Source of the DNA: Undibacterium sp049340185
GTDB lineage: Bacteria; Pseudomonadota; Gammaproteobacteria; Burkholderiales; Burkholderiaceae_D
NCBI RefSeq assembly: GCF_049340185.1
Contig: NZ_JBMPPC010000001.1
Location: 124,001-188,000, forward strand
Length of the DNA: 64,000 bases
Reading direction: 5' to 3'
Both the position numbers and the translations under genes were made by a program. Below are positions 26,547-35,025 of this stretch, one piece after another; positions within the stretch are counted from its first letter, which is position 1, and every line of letters starts with the position of its first letter. The notes beneath the pieces were generated by a model, which was not told where the DNA came from, ran no database searches, and saw only the letters and a program-made list of their open reading frames with translations.

Positions 26547-28634
26547 ATGAAAAAAATCATGCACCACAATGCTCAATTCCTGACGCTGCAACTACGTCGT
26601 AGTGTATTAGCCGTGTCCTTGTGCGTATCCGCGATGTCCGGCGCGCATGCTCAGACTGCTGCGACTAATAGCCTGGTATTGGAGGCGCAGACCATGGATA
26701 AAAAGATGGATCCTTGTACTAATTTTTTTGAGTATTCGAACGGTACCTGGCTGGCGAATAATGCGATTCCCTCAGACCGCGCACGTTACACTGCGTATGA
26801 CGAAGTAACCGAACGCAATCTGCTGGCGTTGAAGGCACTCGCAGAAGCAGCGGCATCTGCAAAACTTGATAGCAAGGTAAAAAATCCAGTGACGCAACTG
26901 GTCGGTGCTTATTATCAGAGCGGCATGGACGAAGCACGGATCGAAGCCGAAGGTGCAAAGCCTCTGACCGCCGAATTAGCGCAGATTGATGCCATTTCAG
27001 ATCGCACTCAATTACTGGCAGTCATCGCCAGGCACCATCAGATCGGTGTCGGATCACTGTTTAATTTTTATGTCGATCAGGATGCAAAAAACACTAAACG
27101 TTATATCCCGCAAATTGTTCAGGGCGGCCTGGGTTTGCCAGACCGTGATTATTATCTAAAGACAGATGCCAAAACGCTGGAGATACGCAAACAGTATCAG
27201 AAGCATGTAGAGCATACGTTCACGTTGCTTGGCGATAGCGCCGAGGTCGCGAAACAAAACGCCGCTGCGGTCTTGGCACTCGAAACACGACTTGCAAAAG
27301 CCTCAATGACCAAAGTCGCTCTGCGCGACCCGCAAGCGTCGTACCATTTGCTGACCTTACCCGGCTTGGCCAAAATTGATGCCAGCACTCAATGGGCCAA
27401 CTATTTCAAAGATATCGGTCTCACCGAGCCAGCTGAATTCAATGTCGGTCAACCCAAGTTCATCGCCGAAGCAGGCCAGATGTTAAATGCGCTGCCACTA
27501 CCGCAATGGAAAACCTATCTGCGCTGGCAACTGGTGAACGCTCGTTCTAAAGACTTGTCCTCCGCATTTGTGAACGCAAATTTTGATTTCTATGGCCGTA
27601 CGCTGGCAGGAACCAAAGAATTGCAACCGCGCTGGAAACGTGTCCTGAGCACGCTGGATGTGAATGTCGGCGAAGCCTTGGGCGAGTTATATGTGGCACA
27701 GTTCTTCGGCCCTGAAGCGAAAGCAGGCGTGCTGGAAATGGTCGATAACATCAAGCTGGCAATGCGTGACAGTATCAGCAAGCTTGAATGGATGTCGCCA
27801 GAGACCAAGAAGCAGGCTTATCGCAAGCTCGATACGATCGTCGTCAAGATTGGTTATCCCGATCAGTGGCGCGATTACAGTCAGCTGAAAGTCGACGCTA
27901 CGTCTTACGCAAGCAATAACATGCGAGCTGCTGAGTTTGAATTTAAACGCAATCTCGCTAAATTAGGTAAGCCGATTGACCGTAATGAGTGGGGCATGAC
28001 ACCGCAAACGGTGAACGCGTATTACAACCCGACCATGAATGAAATGGTTTTTCCGGCAGGCATCTTGCAACCGCCTCTCTACCATGTCAAAGCAGATCTG
28101 GCAGCGAATTACGGCAATACCGGTGCGACGATCGGGCATGAGCTGACCCATGCGTTTGATGATGAAGGCCGTCAATACGATGCCGATGGTAATTTAAAAA
28201 GCTGGTGGACCAAGGCTGATGAAAAGGCTTTTCTGAAGCGTGTCGTCGGCATTGAAAAGCAATTCGATGAATTTAATCCTATCGACAAACTGCATATCAA
28301 TGGCAAGCTCACCGCCGGTGAAAATATTGCCGATCTGGGTGGCGACAAGATCGCGTTGCAAGCATTACGCAATGCGCTGAAAGTCAAACCGCAGGCAGCA
28401 GAAATTGATGGCCTGACACCGGAACAGCGCTATTTTGTTGCGAACGCCCAAAGCTTCCGCGGCAAGATGCGTGATGAGAGCTTACGTTTACAAATCGCGA
28501 CCAACCCTCACTCGCCGGAAAAATACCGCGTAATCGGACCGATTGCCAATATGCCCGAATTCGCCGACGCTTTTTCCTGCAGCGCGAGTAAGTCACCATT
28601 ACGTCCAGAAGCCAAACGTGTAACGATCTGGTAA
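26547..28634 (+). CDS. M13-family zinc metallopeptidase (neprilysin/PepO-like), exported
   Basis: A 695-residue M13 peptidase with a signal peptide (cleavage near AHA-QT at about 35). The zinc site is His531-Glu-Leu-Thr-His535 with the downstream ENIADLGGD motif, whose Glu592 is the third ligand. Other landmarks are NAYYNPTMNEMVFPAGILQPP and the C-terminal FRGKMRDESLR. It ends in KRVTIW rather than the common CxVW, so the cysteine of the typical terminus is absent. It likely degrades oligopeptides in the periplasm. The CocE-type hydrolase gene ends 57 bp upstream, so the two may be expressed together. Confidence 0.94.
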   Translation: MKKIMHHNAQFLTLQLRRSVLAVSLCVSAMSGAHAQTAATNSLVLEAQTMDKKMDPCTNFFEYSNGTWLANNAIPSDRARYTAYDEVTERNLLALKALAEAAASAKLDSKVKNPVTQLVGAYYQSGMDEARIEAEGAKPLTAELAQIDAISDRTQLLAVIARHHQIGVGSLFNFYVDQDAKNTKRYIPQIVQGGLGLPDRDYYLKTDAKTLEIRKQYQKHVEHTFTLLGDSAEVAKQNAAAVLALETRLAKASMTKVALRDPQASYHLLTLPGLAKIDASTQWANYFKDIGLTEPAEFNVGQPKFIAEAGQMLNALPLPQWKTYLRWQLVNARSKDLSSAFVNANFDFYGRTLAGTKELQPRWKRVLSTLDVNVGEALGELYVAQFFGPEAKAGVLEMVDNIKLAMRDSISKLEWMSPETKKQAYRKLDTIVVKIGYPDQWRDYSQLKVDATSYASNNMRAAEFEFKRNLAKLGKPIDRNEWGMTPQTVNAYYNPTMNEMVFPAGILQPPLYHVKADLAANYGNTGATIGHELTHAFDDEGRQYDADGNLKSWWTKADEKAFLKRVVGIEKQFDEFNPIDKLHINGKLTAGENIADLGGDKIALQALRNALKVKPQAAEIDGLTPEQRYFVANAQSFRGKMRDESLRLQIATNPHSPEKYRVIGPIANMPEFADAFSCSASKSPLRPEAKRVTIW

Positions 28635-28660
28635 TTGATTTTTATAGGTAGAACAGTGAC

Positions 28661-28688
28661 ACGCCAGTTCCTTTGAGCGGGCTGGCGT
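28661..28688 (+). terminator. Hairpin after M13 peptidase gene
   Basis: ACGCCAG (28661-28667) pairs with CTGGCGT (28682-28688) a few bases after the stop codon of the M13 gene. No T-run follows, so function as a terminator is only possible. Confidence 0.4.
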
Positions 28689-28792
28689 AGGCTGTTGAGT
28701 TGGAGATTGGTCTATCGAAGTTGAGTGGTGATTAAGCGTTTAAGTGTTTGGTAATCGCAATTTAGTGTTACGTAGACCAAACCACCCAACAA

Positions 28793-29059
28793 TCACATCT
28801 TTTCCATCTCTTCAGGATCCAGTGCAATCACATGCGTTTGCGGCAATCCTTTTTCGTCGTGCCATTCGCGTACGACACATGCCTGACCGTATTCATCTAC
28901 GTCGACGATTTTAAAAAAATTGCCGATCATTGATTCAAACAAGATGCGCTCATCGGCTGGAAAGTTGTTAATAAAATCCTGGCTCAGACTGACGATGCGT
29001 ACGATGTCGCCGATTGCAACGGCTTGGTTTTTGCAATCATGCAGGTTGGGATTGCTCAT
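28793..29059 (-). CDS. Small conserved hypothetical protein
   Basis: An 88-residue protein predicted to be a compact beta-rich domain, with AIGDIVRIVSLSQDFINNFP, then FFKIVDVDEYGQACVVREW and IALDPEEMEKM. The pattern of a short strand, a loop and 'GDxVRIV' resembles small SH3-like or KOW-like barrels, but I cannot name a family. It is downstream of cphA on the same strand, with a nested inverted repeat between them. No signal or membrane segment is visible. It is probably real, judging by its protein-like composition and isolated position. Confidence 0.7.
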   Translation of the reverse strand: MSNPNLHDCKNQAVAIGDIVRIVSLSQDFINNFPADERILFESMIGNFFKIVDVDEYGQACVVREWHDEKGLPQTHVIALDPEEMEKM

Positions 29060-29140
29060 GAGAATTCCTGTTAGTTATTTTTATTGCGACAGCAATTCTG
29101 ATGTGTTTAGCGCGTCAGAATCTGTGTATTTAAATGCGTG

Positions 29141-29204
29141 ATCCGCAAGCGGCACGCGCCTTTTGGCACGAAAACGGCCTGAGAGGCGCATATTGCTTGC
29201 GGAT
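29141..29204. repeat. 64-bp nested inverted repeat, copy B
   Basis: Perfect outer arms ATCCGCAAGC (29141-29150) and GCTTGCGGAT (29195-29204) enclose inner arms GCGCCT/AGGCGC and a central GGC/GCC pair. The element lies between cphA and the downstream 88-residue gene. Confidence 0.85.
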
Positions 29205-29323
29205 TATAATCCGGACTTCTAATAATTCCTGGTTCGACGCATCGCGATGTAGCGAGTGCCAGTCAAGGATTGATTAGAAGTCGCGATATGAGCTGCGGTA
29301 TAGCGGGTACCTAAAGACAGGTA

Positions 29324-31894
29324 CTAAGCTTCTGCAATACGCTTCGCAATATGTGCCAGAGCCTCTTCTACCTGATCGATCAGAATCAGGCATAAGTCGC
29401 CTTCGCCCAGACGTGCCATTGCTGTATCAATCGCTAAAAATTCGCCATTAATTTCATCGATGACTGTGGTGCGGTTGGCGTTTGCTAAACCTGCGCGCAG
29501 CAAGGCGACGACTTCGCCATCGGCACGACCGCGCTGGCATTGATCCTGATACAGCACCACGTCGTCAAATGCATCACCTAGGATTTCTGTCTGTTGACGG
29601 ATATCCTGATCACGACGGTCGCCGGCGCCGCTGATCACGACTGAGCGACGTTTGGCAGGCATGCTTTCTACCGCGCGAACCAAGGCTAAAATAGCATCCG
29701 GATTGTGGCCGTAATCGGCAATCAGTGTCGCACCACGATAATTGAACAAATTGAAGCGGCCTGGTGCATTGTCGCTTTCGTTCGCAAAAGTTTGTAGGCC
29801 TGCGTGAATCGCGTCCCAGCCAATGTTCACACCCCAGGCGGCAGCGACGGAGGCCATGACGTTTTCGACCTGAAATCCGATGCTGCCATTGCGCGTAATC
29901 GGAATATTGGCGAGGGGGATTTCGTGACGTTTTTTACCTTCGACTGCAACTATATTAGTGCCTTCCATATAGACTACACGGTGACCTTGGGCACGATGTG
30001 TTGCGACAATAGGGTGCTGCCCATCGGCTGCGAAGAAGGTGACTGAGCCATGACAGTTATTGACCATGCCTGCCACGATAGGGTCCGCTGCGTTCAATAC
30101 GGCAACGCCATTATCGGCAACGTTTTGTACGATGACGCGTTTCAGAACTGCCAGATCTTCTACGGTAGTGATGTAGTTCAATCCGAGGTGGTCACCCGAG
30201 CCGATATTGGTAATCACAGCGACCTGACAGCGGTCGAATGCCAGACCTTCGCGCAACACACCGCCGCGTGCGGTCTCAAACACTGCAGCGTCAACGTCAG
30301 GATGCAGAAGAACATTGCGGGCACTGCGAGGGCCGCTGCAATCACCGCTGTCGATACGGCGGCCTTCGATATACACGCCGTCGGTATTGGTCATGCCAGT
30401 ACGTAATCCGCTGGCAGTCAGCAGATGCGCGATCAGGCGCACGGTCGTAGTTTTGCCATTGGTGCCTGTAACGGCAACGATAGGAATGCGGCCGTCATTG
30501 CCGTCTTCAAACATCGACGACACAATCGCTTCGCCGACCGCGCGGCCTTTGCCAAAAGATGGTGATAGATGCATGCGCAGTCCCGGCGCTGCGTTGACTT
30601 CAACGATGCCACCGTTCTGCTCTTCAATCGGTTTGAGTACGCTGTCGCAGACCAGATCAACACCGCAAATATCCAGGCCGACCATTTGTGCGGCAACTAC
30701 CGCACGAGCCGCGACTTCCGGATGCACATCATCTGTGACGTCGGTAGCAGCGCCGCCGGTGGAGAGGTTCGCGTTATTACGCAAAATGACGCGCTGACCT
30801 TTGGCCGGGACGGAATCTGCGACCAGGTCCTGTTTTGCCAGACTCGCCAGAGCGATGTCATCAAAACGGATTTTTGTCAGCGAGGTTGCATGACCTGTGC
30901 CGCGACGCGGATCTTTGTTGACCTGTTCTACGAGTTCGCGCACGGAGTGCACACCATCGCCGACTACTTGTGGCGGATCGCGGCGAGCAGCGGCGATGAG
31001 TTTGTTACCGACGACCAGCAGGCGGAAATCATTGCCGGGTAAATAGCGCTCAACCAGTATATCGTCCCGGAATTCTGCGGCAGCGTGATAGCCAGCTTCC
31101 AGCTGTTCACGTGTGGTGACATTGACGGTGACGCCTTTACCTTGATTGCCATCTTTTGGTTTGACCACGACAGGCAGGCCAATTTCGCAGGCGACTTTCC
31201 ATGCGTCATCAATATCGAGAACGGTACGGCCAAGCGGTACGGGCACGCCCGCAGCGTCTAGCAGTTTTTTGGTCAGTTCTTTGTCTTGTGCAATGGCTTC
31301 GGCGATCGCGCTGGTGCCGTCCATTTCGGCGGCTTGAATTTTGCGCTGACGACTACCCCAGCCAAACATGACCAGGCTGCCTTCGGTGAGACGACGGTAA
31401 GGGATATTCCGGTCTACTGCCGCTTGTACGATGGAGCCGGTAGACGGTCCGAGCCTGACGTCTTCATCAAGTTCCCTGAGCTGAAACAGGGCAGCGGCGA
31501 GATCAAATGCCGTGTCGCTGATAGCGCTCTGAACTAAATTCTCTGCCAGTTCGAGAGCCAGACGACCGACGGCTTCTTCCGAATATTCCACCACGACCTG
31601 GAACGTGCCTGCTTCCAAGGTCTGCGTGGTGCGGCTGAATGTGACCGGGCAGCCCGCTTGTGCTTGCAAACCAAGTGCCGCTAATTCCAGCACATGCGCC
31701 ATAGGAATAGGTTCCTTATGACCAGTTGGTTGCAGGGGGCTTATTTCCGGGAAGCGGGCACGCAAGCGTACTTCGAATCCATTCATGTCGCCTACTGAGA
31801 GCTCTGTATTGCTACAACTGACAATCGCTTCAACAGCGGTGTGATGGCTCCAGAGATTGGGGCCGCGTAGCGCTCGTATGCGTGATACTTCCAT
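29324..31894 (-). CDS. cphA: Cyanophycin synthetase CphA
   Basis: An 856-residue, three-domain cyanophycin synthetase that builds the Asp backbone and Arg side chains of cyanophycin with two ATP-dependent ligase activities. The N-terminal domain (1-160) precedes an ATP-grasp domain (about 165-460, with VVVKPKDGNQGKGVTV and VEVNAAPGLRMH). A Mur-ligase-like domain follows (about 470-856), with an intact P-loop GTNGKTT at 477-483, then ADYGHNPDAI and SGAGDRRD. All catalytic landmarks are present. AAGG lies upstream of the ATG. A second, shorter synthetase gene lies 226 bp upstream on the same strand, so the pair may be one transcription unit. Confidence 0.96.
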   Translation of the reverse strand: MEVSRIRALRGPNLWSHHTAVEAIVSCSNTELSVGDMNGFEVRLRARFPEISPLQPTGHKEPIPMAHVLELAALGLQAQAGCPVTFSRTTQTLEAGTFQVVVEYSEEAVGRLALELAENLVQSAISDTAFDLAAALFQLRELDEDVRLGPSTGSIVQAAVDRNIPYRRLTEGSLVMFGWGSRQRKIQAAEMDGTSAIAEAIAQDKELTKKLLDAAGVPVPLGRTVLDIDDAWKVACEIGLPVVVKPKDGNQGKGVTVNVTTREQLEAGYHAAAEFRDDILVERYLPGNDFRLLVVGNKLIAAARRDPPQVVGDGVHSVRELVEQVNKDPRRGTGHATSLTKIRFDDIALASLAKQDLVADSVPAKGQRVILRNNANLSTGGAATDVTDDVHPEVAARAVVAAQMVGLDICGVDLVCDSVLKPIEEQNGGIVEVNAAPGLRMHLSPSFGKGRAVGEAIVSSMFEDGNDGRIPIVAVTGTNGKTTTVRLIAHLLTASGLRTGMTNTDGVYIEGRRIDSGDCSGPRSARNVLLHPDVDAAVFETARGGVLREGLAFDRCQVAVITNIGSGDHLGLNYITTVEDLAVLKRVIVQNVADNGVAVLNAADPIVAGMVNNCHGSVTFFAADGQHPIVATHRAQGHRVVYMEGTNIVAVEGKKRHEIPLANIPITRNGSIGFQVENVMASVAAAWGVNIGWDAIHAGLQTFANESDNAPGRFNLFNYRGATLIADYGHNPDAILALVRAVESMPAKRRSVVISGAGDRRDQDIRQQTEILGDAFDDVVLYQDQCQRGRADGEVVALLRAGLANANRTTVIDEINGEFLAIDTAMARLGEGDLCLILIDQVEEALAHIAKRIAEA

Positions 31895-32120
31895 AAACCT
31901 TCATCCTATCTTGATGGCTTTGCCAATGGTTTGTCTGCCGGGTAATCAATTTTGTCCGCTATGTCTGCGCAGTATTTGCGTTAGTTGATATCGCCGGATT
32001 GACTACCTTTATTTCTTGTCTGAGTTCGTCTGAATCTCGTTTATATCTTGCCCGTCGCTTCTTCAGCATTTGTTCGATTTCTGCTCGGCTCCGGACTTTT
32101 TTCTACAGTAATTTTCTACA

Positions 32121-34307
32121 TTAATACGGAGATTTTTTTGGGCTTGAATCAAATGTTCTCAAGCCGGCAACGATAAAATCAGGTGAAATATCCAATGCCC
32201 AAGCGGCGGCAACGGCGGCCATGATGACTTCTGGTTGTGCGGCTTTGCTTGGTTTTAATGTCGACAAAGCGAGTATTGCTGTTTCTTCCACGCCGGTTGC
32301 CAGAATAATTTGCCCGTCGCGCAAGAATACAGCCCGCTCATTACTAGCACGATGCTGAACAATCGCGTCTAGCTCTGGATTGAGTCCGTAGAAAATCACT
32401 TTACCATCGCAGAGTTCGGCCAGTTCAACTACTTGCGGCTGTGCTGCGTTCAGGACGGCGACGCCGTCAGGCAATACGACATCGACCTGTGTGCGCATGA
32501 CTTTGAACATCTGATCTGCGGCATCGATATAGAATTCACCGAGATCCGCATGTCCGTCCATGTCGGTCACAACCGCAACCTGACATTTGTCGTAGGCTAG
32601 GCCTTCGCTCAGTATCATGTTGGCGTTTGTTTCAAATACTGCAGCTTCGACAGAACGGTTCAACAACAGGCGCTGACTCGCCTCCCATTGCGTGCAATCG
32701 GTTTTGACAACTTGGCGCTGATCCAGGAACAGGCCTTGATTGCAGGCGACACCGGTATGCTTGCCAGTCACATGAATCAGACTGGCGATCAGGCGCGCGA
32801 TCAGACTGGTGCCTTGTGTTTTTGAACCAGCGACACCGATGACCGGGATGCGGCCGCTTTCTTCTTCTGCAAACAGGTGCGCAATAATGGCCGTACCGAC
32901 AGGGCGTGGTTTGCCTTCAGCAGGTTTAAGATGTGCCAGCAAACCGGGGCTGGCATTGACTTCAATGATGGCACCGCGTTGTTCTTCCAGCGGCCGGGAA
33001 ATATCCTCGGCAACCAGATCAATACCCGCAATATCCAAACCGACAACGCGGGCAGCTAAGGCCGCTGCTTCAGCGACGGAGGGGTGCACATCGTCTGTGA
33101 CGTCGAAGGCGACATTGCCGTTAGGCTGTATCAAGACTTTTTGTCCAGCTAAGGGGATGGAATATGCGGTAAAGCCCTGACGCTCCAGTTCCAGAATAAT
33201 TTCGGCCCCTTTTTCTGGTGCCAGAGCATTCAGCGGAGAGTCTTCATTCGTGCCGCGACGTGGATCGGTGTTGATCTGATCGTCGACCAGTTTGATGATA
33301 TTGGAACTGCCATCACCAGTTACCCATAAGGCTTCGCCTTTTGCGGCGGCAACCAGGCGTTTTCCGACGACTAATAAGCGATGTTCGTTACCCGTAACGA
33401 AGCGCTCAACAATGACGCTCTTGCTATCGCCTTTGCGTGCTGCCAGATGATAGGCTGCATGCACATCCGCTTCTGTCATCAGGTTCAGCGAGACGCCACG
33501 GCCATGATTGCCGTCATAGGGTTTCACTACTACTGGTACGCCAATGTCTTCGGCTGCTTCCCAGGCTTCTTCGGCACTTTTGACCAGATTGCCCTCAGGC
33601 ACCGGTACGCCACAGGATTGTAGTAAGGATTTCGTTAAATCTTTGTCGCTGGCGATGCTCTCGGCAATCGCACTGGTGCGGTCAGTTTCTGCCGTCCAGA
33701 TACGGCGCTGTGCAGCGCCATAACCTAGCTGTACCAGATTGCCCTCAGTTAAACGGATGGATGGTATTTTGCGATCGGTCGCTGCATCAACAATATGTGC
33801 GGTTGACGGACCCAGGCAGAGCGAATCCACCATATCACGCAGCTCGACCAGCTTCGCTTCCAGATCGAAAGGCGTATCTTTAATCGCTGCCATTAACAAG
33901 TCACGGGCAACCGCAAGAGCGGCTTTACCAACCTGTTCCTGCCGGGTGCGGAACGCCATTTTATACACGCCAGTCTCAGAAGTAGAGCGTGTCTGGCCGA
34001 AGCCGGTACGCATACCTGAGAGATTTTGCAATTCAAGAACGACGTGCTCCAGAATGTGTCCGGCCCAGGTACCTTCTTTCAGACGTTCCAGAAAGCCACC
34101 ACGTTTGGCCTCACTGCAACGATGCTCCACCAGACCTGGCAACCAAGCAGTCAGTCGTTCATACAGGCCGGGGAGGGTATTCGAGGGAAAATCTTCCAGC
34201 GTTCCTATATCTAGCCAGGCTTCGATCACAGGGCGATAAGTCCAGATATTAGGTCCGCGTAAATGGGTCACACGGAGAAATTCTATGTCTTTCTTCTTCG
34301 TTGTCAT
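32121..34307 (-). CDS. Cyanophycin synthetase-like CphA' (degenerate, truncated ligase domain)
   Basis: A 728-residue paralogue of CphA. The N-terminal domain (HILEHVVLELQ) and the ATP-grasp domain (VVVKPYDGNHGRGVSL, IIEVNASPGLLAHL) are intact. The Mur-ligase-like half is altered: the P-loop is GSKTQGTS (494-501) instead of GTNGKTT. The protein also stops at FDSSPKKSPY, where CphA continues for about 110 residues with its C-terminal ligase subdomain. It should therefore carry out at most the ATP-grasp reaction (Asp addition) or act as a partner of CphA. Paired cphA/cphA' genes are known from other betaproteobacteria such as Cupriavidus. It is transcribed ahead of cphA and is divergent from the ABC/DUF1854 operon. 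Confidence 0.92.
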   Translation of the reverse strand: MTTKKKDIEFLRVTHLRGPNIWTYRPVIEAWLDIGTLEDFPSNTLPGLYERLTAWLPGLVEHRCSEAKRGGFLERLKEGTWAGHILEHVVLELQNLSGMRTGFGQTRSTSETGVYKMAFRTRQEQVGKAALAVARDLLMAAIKDTPFDLEAKLVELRDMVDSLCLGPSTAHIVDAATDRKIPSIRLTEGNLVQLGYGAAQRRIWTAETDRTSAIAESIASDKDLTKSLLQSCGVPVPEGNLVKSAEEAWEAAEDIGVPVVVKPYDGNHGRGVSLNLMTEADVHAAYHLAARKGDSKSVIVERFVTGNEHRLLVVGKRLVAAAKGEALWVTGDGSSNIIKLVDDQINTDPRRGTNEDSPLNALAPEKGAEIILELERQGFTAYSIPLAGQKVLIQPNGNVAFDVTDDVHPSVAEAAALAARVVGLDIAGIDLVAEDISRPLEEQRGAIIEVNASPGLLAHLKPAEGKPRPVGTAIIAHLFAEEESGRIPVIGVAGSKTQGTSLIARLIASLIHVTGKHTGVACNQGLFLDQRQVVKTDCTQWEASQRLLLNRSVEAAVFETNANMILSEGLAYDKCQVAVVTDMDGHADLGEFYIDAADQMFKVMRTQVDVVLPDGVAVLNAAQPQVVELAELCDGKVIFYGLNPELDAIVQHRASNERAVFLRDGQIILATGVEETAILALSTLKPSKAAQPEVIMAAVAAAWALDISPDFIVAGLRTFDSSPKKSPY

Positions 34308-35025
34308 GTATTTAATTTCTTGATAGCAGAACGTTTTTTTCGTTCTTAAATCTCTCAGAGGCTTGCACTTGCGACTGAAACTTATATTGAATGAATCCAG
34401 ATCATGACATCTTAGCTGGCTTTGCTTACTTCTCCAGCGAACTTGTCGCTACGGCTACCCGTATGGGTAATTAATATCAGTAATTGAATATCAATAATAT
34501 ATCAGGAGCTATTTTAGCGAATCTGCATTTTAACGTTGAATAACGCTGAATCAATGCATATCGATTCAATGTAAGGTCGTTCGGTTCAAGCTCCTAAGTG
34601 AGTTTTTTCGGGGTGGATCAGGTTTGTTATAGACCAATTTCGCCATTACAGAGAACGCTTGCTGGTATACTTGTGCCAATTTTTCGCACTATCGTGTCAA
34701 TTTTTGCATCTTCTTGGTCAGGTTTTTGTCCGAAATTTTTGTTTCGATAGAATACCGTAAATTAATGCTCTAGTGATATGTTGGATGAGCGAGTCTCATC
34801 GTGAAAAGCATCTAATTGCCTTTATTGATGCGCTATTGATGAATTTTTAGCATCCGGCTTTAACACAACTCGGTAACAACAAGAGCATTCTGTTCTTTGA
34901 GAGTATGGAATAGATACAGAATTGTGTGGATATCGCATTACTCTGCAAACCAAGATCAACAATGATGATCTAAACGATTTATTTTTTATACCCATTTCTT
35001 GCCATAAATCCGGGCCAGTCAAACG
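34308..35025. other. Divergent regulatory region of the cyanophycin locus
   Basis: A 718 bp AT-rich gap without a credible gene. It contains: three TATCARTAAT-type words at 34475, 34489 and 34500 (the third cut to TATCAGG); an inverted repeat GAATC-N10-GATTC near 34550-34570; and two near-identical direct repeats, GTGCCAATTTTTCGCA (34673-34688) and GTGTCAATTTTTGCA (34694-34708), 21 bases apart. These are candidate operator sites for cphA' or the ABC operon. Confidence 0.45.

Noticed and set aside
33739..34239. 166-codon plus-strand frame
   Set aside because: Antisense to cphA'; no domain features.
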